From Mycolicibacterium sp. CBMA 247 (GTDB taxonomy: Bacteria > Actinomycetota > Actinomycetes > Mycobacteriales > Mycobacteriaceae): DNA of 64,000 bases. Positions 8,555 through 17,775 of the stretch are shown one piece after another. The position numbers and the translations under genes were made by a program. The notes below the pieces were generated by a model, which saw only the letters and a program-made list of their open reading frames with translations, did no database searches and was not told where the DNA came from. The stretch covers positions 558,001 to 622,000 of the forward strand of contig NZ_VTGX01000002.1 of NCBI RefSeq assembly GCF_009729095.1, in the 5' to 3' direction. Numbering within the stretch: the stretch's first letter is position 1; every line of letters begins with the position of its first letter.

Positions 8555-9034
8555 ATGAAAACTCCAACGATAATTGTGACGCCTTTGGTTGCCGCGGTCA
8601 TGGCCACCGTCGGGATTGCCAGCTCACCGACAGCATCGGCCGCCTACCCCATTGTCGGCAGGCTCGGCAGCGAGCTGACGGCGACCGATTCGGTAGGCCA
8701 AGTCGCCTATGGCTGGCAAGTCCGCGACCTGAGACCCAGCAGTGATGTCCTGCCGGGCTATCCCGCAGCCGGCAAGGTCTGGGAAGCGACGGCGACCGTC
8801 AAGGCCATCCGTGGCACGGTCACCCCCGCCGTTTCGCAATTCAATGCCATCGCGCCGAACCAGGCCGCCTATCGCGTGCTGTGGCAGGTCGCCAGCCCCA
8901 TCAATATCAGCGGTGCTTCGATCCCGCAGGGCGCGCAATCGAGCGGCAAAATCCACTTCGATGTGACCGGCGCGGCTCCGACCACGGTGACCATGAACAA
9001 TGGCATGGAAGATCTGATGATCTGGACGCCGTAA
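8555..9034 (+). CDS. mpt63: MPT63-family secreted immunogenic protein
   Basis: A 159-residue exported protein closely matching M. tuberculosis MPT63 (DUF1942): AYPIVGRLGSELTATDSVGQ, VWEATATVKAIRGTVTPAVS, SGKIHFDVTG and the ending MNNGMEDLMIWTP. Residues 1-29 form the signal peptide, ending at ASAAYP. MPT63 is a small immunoglobulin-like beta-sandwich of unknown function, specific to mycobacteria. The start is supported by AGGAGG. IS debris begins about 20 bases after its stop. A more diverged paralogue lies at 21037-21522. Confidence 0.92.
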   Translation: MKTPTIIVTPLVAAVMATVGIASSPTASAAYPIVGRLGSELTATDSVGQVAYGWQVRDLRPSSDVLPGYPAAGKVWEATATVKAIRGTVTPAVSQFNAIAPNQAAYRVLWQVASPINISGASIPQGAQSSGKIHFDVTGAAPTTVTMNNGMEDLMIWTP

Positions 9035-9056
9035 TCGGCCCGGCGCGGCCTTTGAC

Positions 9057-9147
9057 GGCTCTTCACACCTAGCAGTGGCGTTGATGCTGGCTGGGTGCAT
9101 CTCGACGTGACTGCCGAGTGCAGGACCACCGTACCGGCGGCGTTGGA
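9057..9147. mobile_element. IS remnant, copy 1 (ISL3-like end)
   Basis: About 91 bases starting GGCTCTTCACACC are roughly 85% identical by eye to 9452-9541 in the same orientation. The GGCTCTTC start resembles terminal repeats of the ISL3 family (family knowledge; not searched). A one-base deletion relative to copy 2 breaks the transposase frame. It sits directly after mpt63. Confidence 0.55.
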
Positions 9148-9451
9148 GGTCCCTGCCCTGGTACTAAAACTCTGGCATCCCGAACAATCACGCTCCAAAT
9201 GGGTGGATCAGCTTCGCGTCTTCAATGGGCACGAATGCGACACCCTTCATCTTGTGCTGTTTGCACGTGAGCATGAAGGATTCCGAGCAGATTGCTTCGT
9301 TTCGCATGTCGATGGACCTGAAAATGTGCCTGTGAGGGTCCTTTTAAGGGTCGACAACGAATTGTGAGATCTCCTGCATGTGCCAATGATCTTGAAAATA
9401 CATCATTCACCTTGAAGGGCCACCTTCCCAATATTGATGGGACCGCTGAAC

Positions 9452-9640
9452 GGGCTTCACACTTGGCAGTGGCATCGATGCTGGCCGGGCGCGTCTCGAC
9501 GTGACTGTCGAGTGCAGGCCCACCGTACCCGGCGGCGTTGATTGTCGGGGTCGGGGAATTCGAACACGATGCGACCTACGTATTTGACGATCCGGGTGTA
9601 GCCCTGGCTGCACGCGTTGGACAGGCCGGTGGTGACGGCA
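9452..9640 (-). mobile_element. IS remnant, copy 2, with ISL3-type transposase C-terminus
   Basis: Read on the minus strand this encodes a transposase tail: GLSNACSQGYTRIVKYVGRI, then a degenerate FxFPDPDNQRRRVRW and CTRQSRR, ending at a stop at 9457-9459. The SN...EGYNRIVK...GFRNPDNQRRR pattern is characteristic of ISL3-family transposase C-termini (family knowledge). Only about 60 codons survive. The debris ends about 16 bases before the hrpA start, so the hrpA promoter region is IS-derived. The 9148-9451 stretch between the copies is less GC-rich and holds nothing I recognise. Confidence 0.65.
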
Positions 9641-9655
9641 CCTATCCTTGACCGA

Positions 9656-12600
9656 GTGTCCGAACCGTCAGTCGCCGAGCTGCGCTCCCGCCTCGACGGG
9701 CTGACGATCCGTGACGCCGCGCGGCTGGGCCGCCGGCTGCGCAACCTCCGTGGCGGGGTTCCGGAGAACCTCGTCGAACAGTTCGCGGCCGCCGAGGCTC
9801 TGGTCCTTACCCGCGAGGCTGCCGTCCCGGCCATCACCTACCCGGACCTGCCGGTCAGTCAACACCGTGACGAGCTGGCCAAGGCCATCAACGACAACCA
9901 GGTGGTGGTGGTCGCCGGTGCGACGGGCTCGGGCAAGACCACCCAGCTACCCAAGATCTGCCTGGAGCTGGGCCGCGGTATCCGTGGCACCATCGGCCAC
10001 ACTCAGCCCCGCCGGCTGGCGGCGCGCACCGTGGCCCAGCGCATCGCCGACGAACTCAGCACCCCGCTCGGCGAAGCCGTCGGTTACACGGTGCGCTTCA
10101 CCGACCAGGCCAGCGATTCGACCCTGATCAAGTTGATGACCGACGGCATTCTGCTCGCGGAGATTCAACGGGATCGCAGCCTGCTGCGGTACGACACATT
10201 GATCCTCGACGAGGCCCACGAGCGCAGCCTCAACATCGACTTCCTGATCGGCTACCTGCGTGAGCTGCTGCCGCGCCGCCCCGACCTCAAGGTCATCGTC
10301 ACCTCGGCCACCATCGAGCCGGAACGGTTCGCTGCTCACTTCAGTGACGCGCCGATCGTCGAGGTGTCCGGCCGCACCTATCCGGTCGAGATCCGGTATC
10401 GGCCACTGGAAGTCGCCGTCGGTGCGGATGACGCACCTGACGACCCCGACGATCCCGACCACGAGATCGTGCGTACCGAGGTACGCGACCCCACCGAGGC
10501 CATCGTCGACGCGGTCCGCGAGCTGGAGTCCGAACCCCCGGGCGATGTGCTTGTCTTCCTGTCCGGTGAACGCGAAATCAGAGACACCGCCGAGGCGTTG
10601 AAAGACCTGCGTAACACCGAGGTGCTGCCGTTGTATGCCCGGTTGCCGACCGCCGATCAGCAGAAGGTGTTCCAGCCTAGCCGCAGTGGTCGGCGAATTG
10701 TGTTGGCCACCAATGTCGCCGAGACCTCACTCACCGTGCCGGGCATTCGCTACGTCGTCGACCCCGGCACCGCGCGGATCTCCCGCTACAGCCGCCGCAC
10801 CAAGGTGCAGCGGCTGCCGATCGAGCCGATCTCCCAGGCTTCGGCCGCTCAACGGGCCGGTCGCTCCGGCCGCACCGCGCCCGGTGTCTGCATCCGGTTG
10901 TATTCGGAGCAGGATTTTGAATCCCGGCCCCGCTACACCGATCCGGAGATCCTGCGGACAAACCTGGCCGCGGTCATCCTGCAGATGGCCGCCCTGCAGC
11001 TCGGCGACATCGCCGAGTTTCCGTTCTTGGATCCGCCGGACGCCCGCAGCATCCGCGACGGTGTGCAGCTGCTGCAGGAACTCGGCGCGTTCGACGCGGC
11101 CGGCGCGCTGACCGACGTCGGACGCCGCCTGGCCCGGTTGCCGCTCGACCCGCGTGTCGGACGAATGATCCTGCAGGCCGATACCGAGGGCTGCGTGCGC
11201 GAGGTGCTGGTGCTGGCCGCCGCGCTGTCGATCCCCGATCCGCGCGAGCGCCCGAGTGACCGGGAGGAAGCGGCGCGTCAGAAGCACGCCCGGTTTGCGG
11301 ATGAGTCCTCCGATTTCGTGTCCTACCTCAACCTGTGGAACTACCTGCGTGAGCAGCGAAACCAGCTCTCCGGCAACGCCTTCCGGCGGATGTGTCGCGA
11401 GGAGTTCTTGCACTACCTGCGGATCAGGGAATGGCAGGACCTGACCGGGCAGCTGCGCAGTATCGCCCGCGACATCGGGATCCGGGAGAGCGACGAGCCG
11501 GCCGAGCCGGCCAGCATTCACGCCGCGCTGACCGCGGGCCTGCTGTCCCACGTCGGGCTGCGCGAGGGCGAATCCCGCGACTATGCCGGCGCCCGCAACT
11601 CCAAGTTCGTGCTGGCCCCCGGTTCGGTGCTGACGCGCAAGCCTCCGCGCTGGATCGTGGTGGCCGACCTGGTCGAGACCAGCAGGCTGTTCGGCCGCAT
11701 CGCCGCCAAGGCCGAACCCGAGGCGATCGAACGGGTCGCCGGCCATCTGGTGCACCGCAACTACAGCGAGCCGCACTGGGAGGCCAAGCGTGGCGCGGTG
11801 ATGGCCTTCGAGCGGGTCACGCTGTACGGGCTACCGTTGGTTCCGCGCCGGAAAATCGGATACGCCCAGATCGAGCCCGAGCTGTGCCGCGAGTTGTTCA
11901 TCCGGCATGCGCTGGTCGAAGGGGACTGGCAGACCCGGCACCATTTCTTCCGCGACAATGCCCGGCTGCGTGCCGAACTCGAGGAGATCGAGGAACGGGC
12001 CCGTCGGCGTGACCTACTCGCCGGTGACGACGATATCTACGCGCTCTACGACGCGCGCATCCCCGCTGACATCATCTCCGCCCGTCATTTCGACGCGTGG
12101 TGGAAGACGCAGCGGCACAAGACACCTGACCTGCTCACCTTCACACGCGACGATCTGTTGCGTTCCGAGGACGGTGCGGACAATCCCGACACCTGGGAGA
12201 CCGGCGATCTGGAACTGCCGCTGACCTACCGGTTCGAACCGGGCGCTGCCGACGACGGTGTCACCGTGCACGTGCCGGTGGGGGTGCTGGCCCGTCTCGG
12301 CGGTGACGGCTTCGCCTGGCAGGTACCGGCCTTGCGTGAGGAACTGGTCACCGCGCTGATCAAGTCGCTGCCCAAGGATCTGCGGCGCAACTTCGTCCCC
12401 GCCCCCGACACCGCCCGGGCCATCCTGGGCGACATCAATCCGTCCGCGGAGTCACTGCTGGACGAGGTGCAGCGTGAACTGCGCAGGCGCAGCGGCATTC
12501 TGGTGCCGATCGACGCGTTCGATCTGAGCAAGGTGCCGGATCACCTACGGATGACGTTCGCCGTCGAATCCGCCGAAGGCAAAGAAGTGGCGCGCGGCAA

Positions 12601-13540
12601 GGACATCGATGCGCTGCGCGAGCAGTTGGCCGTGCCCGTAGCCCAGGCTGTGGCGGCTGCGGTCGCCGGTGACCTGGAACGTAGCGGCCTGCGCACTTGG
12701 CCCGATGATCTCGACGAACTGCCCCGCTCCGTGGAAAACGTCAGTGGTGGGCACACCGTGCGCGGGTATCCGGCCTTCGTGGATTGCGGAAAGTCGGTCG
12801 ATATCAAGGTGTTCGCCAACCCGGCCGAACAGGCCGCGGCCATGCGACCGGGCCTTCGCCGACTCTTGAGGCTGACCGCGCCGTCACCGGCCAAGGCGAT
12901 CGAGCGGGGCTTGAGCACCCGGACGCGGCTGGCGCTCAACGCCAATCCCGACGGCACCCTGGCCGCCCTGCTCGAGGACTGTGCCGATGCGGCCGCCGAC
13001 GTGCTGCTGCGGACACCGGTGTGGACGAAGGCGGAGTTCGCGGCGGTCGTGGACCGGGCCGGCAAGGAACTCGGCCCGACCATGCAGGCTGCGGTGAGCC
13101 GGGTCGAGAAGGTGCTGGCGGCCGCGCACGAGGTCGGCGTGGCGCTACCGGACAAACCGTCGGCGGCCCAGGCCGATGCCGTCGCCGATATCCGATCTCA
13201 ACTGAATCGACTGTTGCCCAAGGGGTTTGTCACCGTCACCGGGATCGCCCGGCTGACCGATCTGGCCCGGTACGTCACCGCGATCGCGCGCCGGCTGGAG
13301 CGGCTACCGCAGGCACTGGGCGCCGACCGGGAGCGGATGGCCCGGGTGCATGCCGTCGAGGACGCGTACGACGATCTGCTGGCCGCGCTGTCACCGGCCC
13401 GCGCCGAGGACCCGAAGGTGCGCGATATCGCGTGGCAGATAGAGGAATTGCGGGTCAGCCTGTGGGCCCAGCAGTTGGGCACGCCGCGGCCGGTCAGCGA
13501 GCAGCGCATCTACAAGGCGATCGACGCCGTCACCCGCTGA
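9656..13540 (+). CDS. hrpA: ATP-dependent RNA helicase HrpA
   Basis: A 1294-residue DEAH-box helicase, the full length expected of HrpA. Walker A GATGSGKTT is at residues 88-96 and DEAH at 185-188. SAT (VIVTSATIE) and the motif VI stretch QRAGRSGRTAPGVCIRLYS follow. After these come the helicase-associated and OB-fold regions and a long C-terminal DUF3418 domain. HrpA acts on structured RNA and has been linked to ribosome rescue in other bacteria. GTG 9656 (MSEPSVAELRSRLDGL) was chosen because the upstream frame lies inside the IS remnant. It is tail-to-tail with the next gene, without spacing. Confidence 0.95.
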   Translation: MSEPSVAELRSRLDGLTIRDAARLGRRLRNLRGGVPENLVEQFAAAEALVLTREAAVPAITYPDLPVSQHRDELAKAINDNQVVVVAGATGSGKTTQLPKICLELGRGIRGTIGHTQPRRLAARTVAQRIADELSTPLGEAVGYTVRFTDQASDSTLIKLMTDGILLAEIQRDRSLLRYDTLILDEAHERSLNIDFLIGYLRELLPRRPDLKVIVTSATIEPERFAAHFSDAPIVEVSGRTYPVEIRYRPLEVAVGADDAPDDPDDPDHEIVRTEVRDPTEAIVDAVRELESEPPGDVLVFLSGEREIRDTAEALKDLRNTEVLPLYARLPTADQQKVFQPSRSGRRIVLATNVAETSLTVPGIRYVVDPGTARISRYSRRTKVQRLPIEPISQASAAQRAGRSGRTAPGVCIRLYSEQDFESRPRYTDPEILRTNLAAVILQMAALQLGDIAEFPFLDPPDARSIRDGVQLLQELGAFDAAGALTDVGRRLARLPLDPRVGRMILQADTEGCVREVLVLAAALSIPDPRERPSDREEAARQKHARFADESSDFVSYLNLWNYLREQRNQLSGNAFRRMCREEFLHYLRIREWQDLTGQLRSIARDIGIRESDEPAEPASIHAALTAGLLSHVGLREGESRDYAGARNSKFVLAPGSVLTRKPPRWIVVADLVETSRLFGRIAAKAEPEAIERVAGHLVHRNYSEPHWEAKRGAVMAFERVTLYGLPLVPRRKIGYAQIEPELCRELFIRHALVEGDWQTRHHFFRDNARLRAELEEIEERARRRDLLAGDDDIYALYDARIPADIISARHFDAWWKTQRHKTPDLLTFTRDDLLRSEDGADNPDTWETGDLELPLTYRFEPGAADDGVTVHVPVGVLARLGGDGFAWQVPALREELVTALIKSLPKDLRRNFVPAPDTARAILGDINPSAESLLDEVQRELRRRSGILVPIDAFDLSKVPDHLRMTFAVESAEGKEVARGKDIDALREQLAVPVAQAVAAAVAGDLERSGLRTWPDDLDELPRSVENVSGGHTVRGYPAFVDCGKSVDIKVFANPAEQAAAMRPGLRRLLRLTAPSPAKAIERGLSTRTRLALNANPDGTLAALLEDCADAAADVLLRTPVWTKAEFAAVVDRAGKELGPTMQAAVSRVEKVLAAAHEVGVALPDKPSAAQADAVADIRSQLNRLLPKGFVTVTGIARLTDLARYVTAIARRLERLPQALGADRERMARVHAVEDAYDDLLAALSPARAEDPKVRDIAWQIEELRVSLWAQQLGTPRPVSEQRIYKAIDAVTR

Positions 13541-14446
13541 TCAGGTGATGGTGTGCTCGATGCGGCCGATCCCGTCGAGAGCCAAGGTGAGGGTGTCCCC
13601 GGGCCGCAGCCAGTGCCCGGTCTCCATGCCGCTGCCGCCGGGTAGCGTTCCGGTGCCGAAAAGCTCCCCGGGATAGAGAGGTTCGCTGCGTGACGCATGC
13701 GCCAGCACCTGTCCCAGGCTGTGCTGCATCCCGGCGCTGCCGACCGTGCTGACCACCGACCCGTTGAGCGCCACCGAGCCGGTGAGGGCGTCGATTCGGG
13801 GCAGGATCTCGTCGGCCGTCACCGCGGTGTCCGACATGGAGCTGGCGAAGTGTTTGGACTTCTGCGGACCGAACCCGCTGAGCATCTCGGGGCGTTGCAC
13901 ATCGCGTGCACTGAAGTCGTTGAGCACGACGAACGCGCCTATCGCCTTGGTCGCCTCGTCGGGCGTCGCGTTGAACAATGGTGCGGCCAGGATGAATCCG
14001 ATCTCCAACTCGAAGTCCAGTGCCTGCGAATAATCCGGTATGGCAACCGGGGTGCCGGTCGGGACGAAGGTCTGCGCATTGGACATGTAGTAGATCGGCT
14101 GCTGGTAGAACAGCGGCTTCGGCTTGAACTGCGGCACCGGGCGGCCGGTCACTCGCTCGTACAGCGATGTCACCCGGTACAGGCCGGGGTGGAACTGCCG
14201 GATCAGCCCGCGGGCCGCGTCGATGTTGTGCTGTTCGTACAGCATGAAGTCGCGGAAGGACACCGGCTGGAACGGCAGCAGATGATCGCTGTGCTGCAGC
14301 TGGCGGTCGGCCGCAGCCGTCAACCAGGCATCGTCGAAAACGCGGCCGCCCAGCGGCGCTAGGTCGGGGTAGTCGGCCCAATTACCCCCGGAATCAAGGG
14401 ATTGCACGCCCACGCCGGTGGCGGTGCGGACCCGGCGCAGCTTCAT
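13541..14446 (-). CDS. fumarylacetoacetate hydrolase family protein
   Basis: A 301-residue protein with the FAH catalytic region: YYMSNAQTFVPTGTPVAIP, DFELEIGFI (the metal-ligand E-x-E pattern), GAFVVLNDFSARDVQ, and a C-terminal GTLPGGSGMETGHWLRPGD. FAH-like enzymes hydrolyse C-C bonds in 2,4-diketo acids or decarboxylate/isomerise similar compounds. The exact substrate cannot be read. The ATG overlaps the hydrolase stop in an ATGA junction, so the two are translationally coupled. Confidence 0.85.
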   Translation of the reverse strand: MKLRRVRTATGVGVQSLDSGGNWADYPDLAPLGGRVFDDAWLTAAADRQLQHSDHLLPFQPVSFRDFMLYEQHNIDAARGLIRQFHPGLYRVTSLYERVTGRPVPQFKPKPLFYQQPIYYMSNAQTFVPTGTPVAIPDYSQALDFELEIGFILAAPLFNATPDEATKAIGAFVVLNDFSARDVQRPEMLSGFGPQKSKHFASSMSDTAVTADEILPRIDALTGSVALNGSVVSTVGSAGMQHSLGQVLAHASRSEPLYPGELFGTGTLPGGSGMETGHWLRPGDTLTLALDGIGRIEHTIT

Positions 14447-15297
14447 CGGGCACCGCCGACTTGGCCGCGCCCGAGTTGCCGGCGCAGGAACTCGGTGACG
14501 TGGCCGGCCACCACATCGGGTTGCTCGAGCCACGGCCAGTGACCCGTCCCCGGCACTGGCCGCACCTCGCAGCTGCGGAAGATCCGGCGGTAATCATCGG
14601 TCTGCGCGAACGGAACGTAGCGGTCGTCGGCACCCCACACCACCAGGACGTCGCCTTCGTAATCAGCCAGTCGATCGACATACGGCGCAAGGGCATTCGG
14701 GCCGGTGGACCGGTACAGCTTCAAGACCGCCTCGGGCGTTCCGCGGGCGAACATCTGCTCGGCGATCGAGTCCAGCGCATCGGCAGGCAGGCCAGGGTCG
14801 CGCATCGCCAGCACCCGCCGCAGCACGGCAGGATTTCCTATCCGCGACAACGCCTCGGCCAGTACCGGTGTTCGCCACAGCTTGGCGGCGAAGTGGTTGA
14901 TCACCACCGGGGCGTTGATCAGCGTGATGCTGGCGACCGAGTCGAGATGGTCGACGGCCCACGCGAGTGCCCAGGGCCCGCCGAAGTCATGGGCGACCAG
15001 ATGCGCGCGTTCGACACCGAGTTGGCTCAGGATCGCGTCGAGATGCGTCGCGTAGGCAGCCACGGTGTACGGCCACTGGGACGGCTTGTCGGCCGCGCCG
15101 AAGCCCGGCATCTCCGGAGCGACCACCCGGGCGAAACCGGCGACCGGCGTCAACAGTCGGTCCCACTTGGCTCCGGCGTTGTTGCCGTGCACAAAGACCA
15201 CTGCCTCGCGTGCCTGCGGACCCACCGGGCCGGCCACGAGCACCGGTGATCGCACCCCGTCGACAGCCAGCGTGCGGTGTTCGGCAGCGCTGTCCAT
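14443..15297 (-). CDS. alpha/beta hydrolase (epoxide-hydrolase-like)
   Basis: A 284-residue alpha/beta hydrolase. The oxyanion motif is VVFVHGNNAG and the nucleophile elbow is LVAHDFGGPWAL. The nucleophile is therefore aspartate rather than serine, as in epoxide hydrolases and haloalkane dehalogenases. The acid region VVWGADDRYVPF and the C-terminal histidine GTGHWPWLEQPD are present. It is coupled to the downstream FAH gene by ATGA. A role in opening an epoxide or hydrolysing a dione before the FAH step is inference. Confidence 0.85.
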   Translation of the reverse strand: MDSAAEHRTLAVDGVRSPVLVAGPVGPQAREAVVFVHGNNAGAKWDRLLTPVAGFARVVAPEMPGFGAADKPSQWPYTVAAYATHLDAILSQLGVERAHLVAHDFGGPWALAWAVDHLDSVASITLINAPVVINHFAAKLWRTPVLAEALSRIGNPAVLRRVLAMRDPGLPADALDSIAEQMFARGTPEAVLKLYRSTGPNALAPYVDRLADYEGDVLVVWGADDRYVPFAQTDDYRRIFRSCEVRPVPGTGHWPWLEQPDVVAGHVTEFLRRQLGRGQVGGAR

Positions 15298-15345
15298 CAG
15301 CGGGATTTTACGGTCGCGTAAGGCTCGCCGCGTGCTTTCAACCGA

Positions 15346-16521
15346 TCAGTGTGTACCCGTTGCCACCTGCGGGGCGCGTTCGGCCGTCGCTTCGTCGAGC
15401 ACCAGCTCGGCCACCCGCGACCGGTGGGCTTCCGCACTCCCCAGCAGCGCGGCATCGGTGACTGCCCGCTTGAAGTACAGGTGCGCCTGGTGCTCCCAGG
15501 TGAACCCGATACCGCCGTGCACCTGAATGGTGTCGGCGGCAACCTTGGCGAACGCCGCCGACGCGGTGGCCTGCGCGATGCTGGCCGCCAGCGCCGGGTC
15601 GTCGGTGCCGTCGGTCAGTGCCCACACCGCGTGATAGGCCGCCGAGCGGGCATGTTCGAGATCGACCAGGCAATCCGCCAGCCGATGCTTGACGGCCTGG
15701 AAGGAACCGATCAGCCTGCCGAACTGCAGCCTCGACTTCGCGTACTCGACCGACAGATCCAGCAGATGCTGTGCGGCCCCGACCTGTTCGGCGGCCAGCA
15801 GCGCCGAAGCCACCAGGAATGCGTGGGTGATGACGCGATCGGCCTCGTCGGGCCCGGCCACCAGTTGCGCGGGTGTGTCGGTGAGGGCGATGGTTGCCTG
15901 CGGCCTGGTGAGATCGAGCGTGACCAAAGGGGTGCGCTGCACGCCCGGCCCCGTCGCGTCGACCGCGTACAGGGCCACGCCGTCGGGCCCCGACGCGGCC
16001 ACCAACAACGCATCCGCCGCACCGCCATCGACGACCCGCTCGACCGTGCCGGTGAGCGTGCCGTTCGCGGAGACAGTGACATTCACCGCGGCGGGATCGA
16101 ATGCGCCCGCCCGGTCCGGGACTGCAAATGCTGCAGTGCGGGTGCCTTCGGTGAGTGCGCCGAGGAGTTCGTCGCGCACTGGGCCGGCCGAGGCGGCGAC
16201 GAGCGCCGGGATCGCCAGCAGCACGGTGCCGAACAGCGGACCGCAGGCCAGTGCCGCGCCCAGTTCCTCGACAGCGATGGCCTGATCGACGAGCGTGCCG
16301 CCGGCTCCGCCGTCGGCATCAGGCACTGCCAAGCCGAGCACGCCGAGTTCGGCGCCCAACCGCGCCCACACATTCGGATCGAACCGGGGCTCGGACTCCA
16401 TGAGGGTCCGCACCGTCTGCTCGTCGAAGTTCTCGGCACAGAACTTGCGGACGGCTGTCCTCAGCTGCGCCTGCTCGGGACTGAACTTGAACTCGGCGCT
16501 GTTCTCAACGTTCTCAACCAC
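15346..16521 (-). CDS. acyl-CoA dehydrogenase (fadE-type, small partner)
   Basis: A 391-residue acyl-CoA dehydrogenase with SPEQAQLRTAVRKFC at the N-terminus and FGRLIGSFQAVKHRLAD and QVHGGIGFTWEHQAHLYFKR in the C-terminal helical domain. The GTG at 16519-16521 was chosen: AAGGAG lies seven bases upstream, and it overlaps the stop of the upstream dehydrogenase by 8 bases. Paired fadE genes of this kind form alpha2-beta2 enzymes in mycobacterial steroid and acyl-CoA degradation (family knowledge). The substrate here is unknown. Confidence 0.88.
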   Translation of the reverse strand: MVENVENSAEFKFSPEQAQLRTAVRKFCAENFDEQTVRTLMESEPRFDPNVWARLGAELGVLGLAVPDADGGAGGTLVDQAIAVEELGAALACGPLFGTVLLAIPALVAASAGPVRDELLGALTEGTRTAAFAVPDRAGAFDPAAVNVTVSANGTLTGTVERVVDGGAADALLVAASGPDGVALYAVDATGPGVQRTPLVTLDLTRPQATIALTDTPAQLVAGPDEADRVITHAFLVASALLAAEQVGAAQHLLDLSVEYAKSRLQFGRLIGSFQAVKHRLADCLVDLEHARSAAYHAVWALTDGTDDPALAASIAQATASAAFAKVAADTIQVHGGIGFTWEHQAHLYFKRAVTDAALLGSAEAHRSRVAELVLDEATAERAPQVATGTH

Positions 16522-17716
16522 GCGGGATCTCCTTCCACGGCATACCGGCATCGGCCCGCAGATCCCCGGGCAACCCGAGGATCCGTTCGCCGAGAATGTT
16601 GCGCATCACCTCGGAGGTCCCGCCTTCGATGGTGTTCGCCTTGCTGCGCAGGAAGCGCTGTTGGATCGGGCCGCGCCAGTCCTTGTCGTCCTGCTCCTCG
16701 TCCTGGCCGCCGGTCCCGTAGGCGTGATACAGGATCCCTTCGGGCCCAAGCAGATCCATGCACCACTGGTAGATGTGCTGATTGAGTTCGGCGCCGACCA
16801 GTTTGCCGATCGATCCTTCCGGTCCGGGCCCGCCGACGGTCGCGGCCGCGCGGGAACGCTCCGAGGTCAGCCGCTGAGCCTCCGAGCGAAGCCACAGCTG
16901 GGACAGCCGGTCGCGCAGCACGGGAGTCCGCAGATCCGGGCGTGATGCCCACAGCGCCACAGCATCCGAGATTGCCCCGGCTCCGCGCCGGTTGCCGCTG
17001 CCGCCGAGCGCGCTGCGCTCGTTCATCAGGGTGGTCATCGCGACGTTCCAGCCGTTGCCCACCGCGCCCAGCCGATGCGCATCGGGGATACGGGCGTCGG
17101 TGATGTACACCTCGTTGAACTCGGCCTGGCCGGTCATCTGCCGCAGGGGTCTGGTCTCGACACCCGGCGCGTGCATGTCCAGGACGAAGTACGTCAGGCC
17201 TTTGTGTTTGGCCACATCGGGATTGGAGCGGGCCAGCAGCAGGCCCCAGCGCGCCCGGTGCGCCAGGCTGGTCCACACCTTCTGCCCGTTCAGCACCCAT
17301 TCGTCGCCGTCGAGGACCGCGGAGGTGGCCAGGCCGGCCAGATCCGATCCGGCGCCCGGCTCCGAGAACAGCTGGCACCAGATGTGTTCGGTACTCGCGA
17401 GCGGCCGCAGCCAGGACTTCTTGAGTTCCTCGGACTGGGCGTGCTCGCGCACCGTGGGTGCGGCCATGCCGTAGCCCATCGGGTTCAGGCTCAACGGCAC
17501 AGGTCCGCCGGCCCCCTGCAGGATGCGGTCGGCCATTGCCTGCAGACCGCGCGACACCCCGAGACCTCCCAGGCCCTCAGGGAAGTGCACCCAGGACAGG
17601 CCCGCGTCGTAGCAGGCGGCCAGGTACTCCGGAATCGGGACTTTCTTGGGGTCGTGGTCGGCCACAACCCGGCGGGCGAGGTCGGCGACCCGGTCCGCAT
17701 CAGCGACGCTGCTCAT
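16514..17716 (-). CDS. acyl-CoA dehydrogenase (fadE-type, large partner)
   Basis: A 400-residue acyl-CoA dehydrogenase: CQLFSEPGAGSDLAGL (FAD/substrate loop), WVLNGQKVWTSLAH, and near the C-terminus NTIEGGTSEVMRNILGERIL. An internal variable loop GGQDEEQDDKDW is typical of the long partner in heteromeric FadE pairs. It overlaps the following gene by 8 bases. It is divergent from the FAD oxidoreductase gene 59 bases away, so the shared gap holds both promoters. Confidence 0.9.
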   Translation of the reverse strand: MSSVADADRVADLARRVVADHDPKKVPIPEYLAACYDAGLSWVHFPEGLGGLGVSRGLQAMADRILQGAGGPVPLSLNPMGYGMAAPTVREHAQSEELKKSWLRPLASTEHIWCQLFSEPGAGSDLAGLATSAVLDGDEWVLNGQKVWTSLAHRARWGLLLARSNPDVAKHKGLTYFVLDMHAPGVETRPLRQMTGQAEFNEVYITDARIPDAHRLGAVGNGWNVAMTTLMNERSALGGSGNRRGAGAISDAVALWASRPDLRTPVLRDRLSQLWLRSEAQRLTSERSRAAATVGGPGPEGSIGKLVGAELNQHIYQWCMDLLGPEGILYHAYGTGGQDEEQDDKDWRGPIQQRFLRSKANTIEGGTSEVMRNILGERILGLPGDLRADAGMPWKEIPRG

Positions 17717-17775
17717 CCAGTCACGATAGGTAAACGGATCCGGCGGCCCGCAGGCGGGCGGTAGCGTCCACGATC

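Noticed and set aside
9095..9367. 90-residue plus-strand frame between the IS remnants
   Set aside because: Its start lies inside IS debris in the opposite sense, with no ribosome site or recognisable family.
10727..11776. 349-residue minus-strand frame
   Set aside because: Antisense to the helicase core of hrpA; no motif and typical shadow composition.
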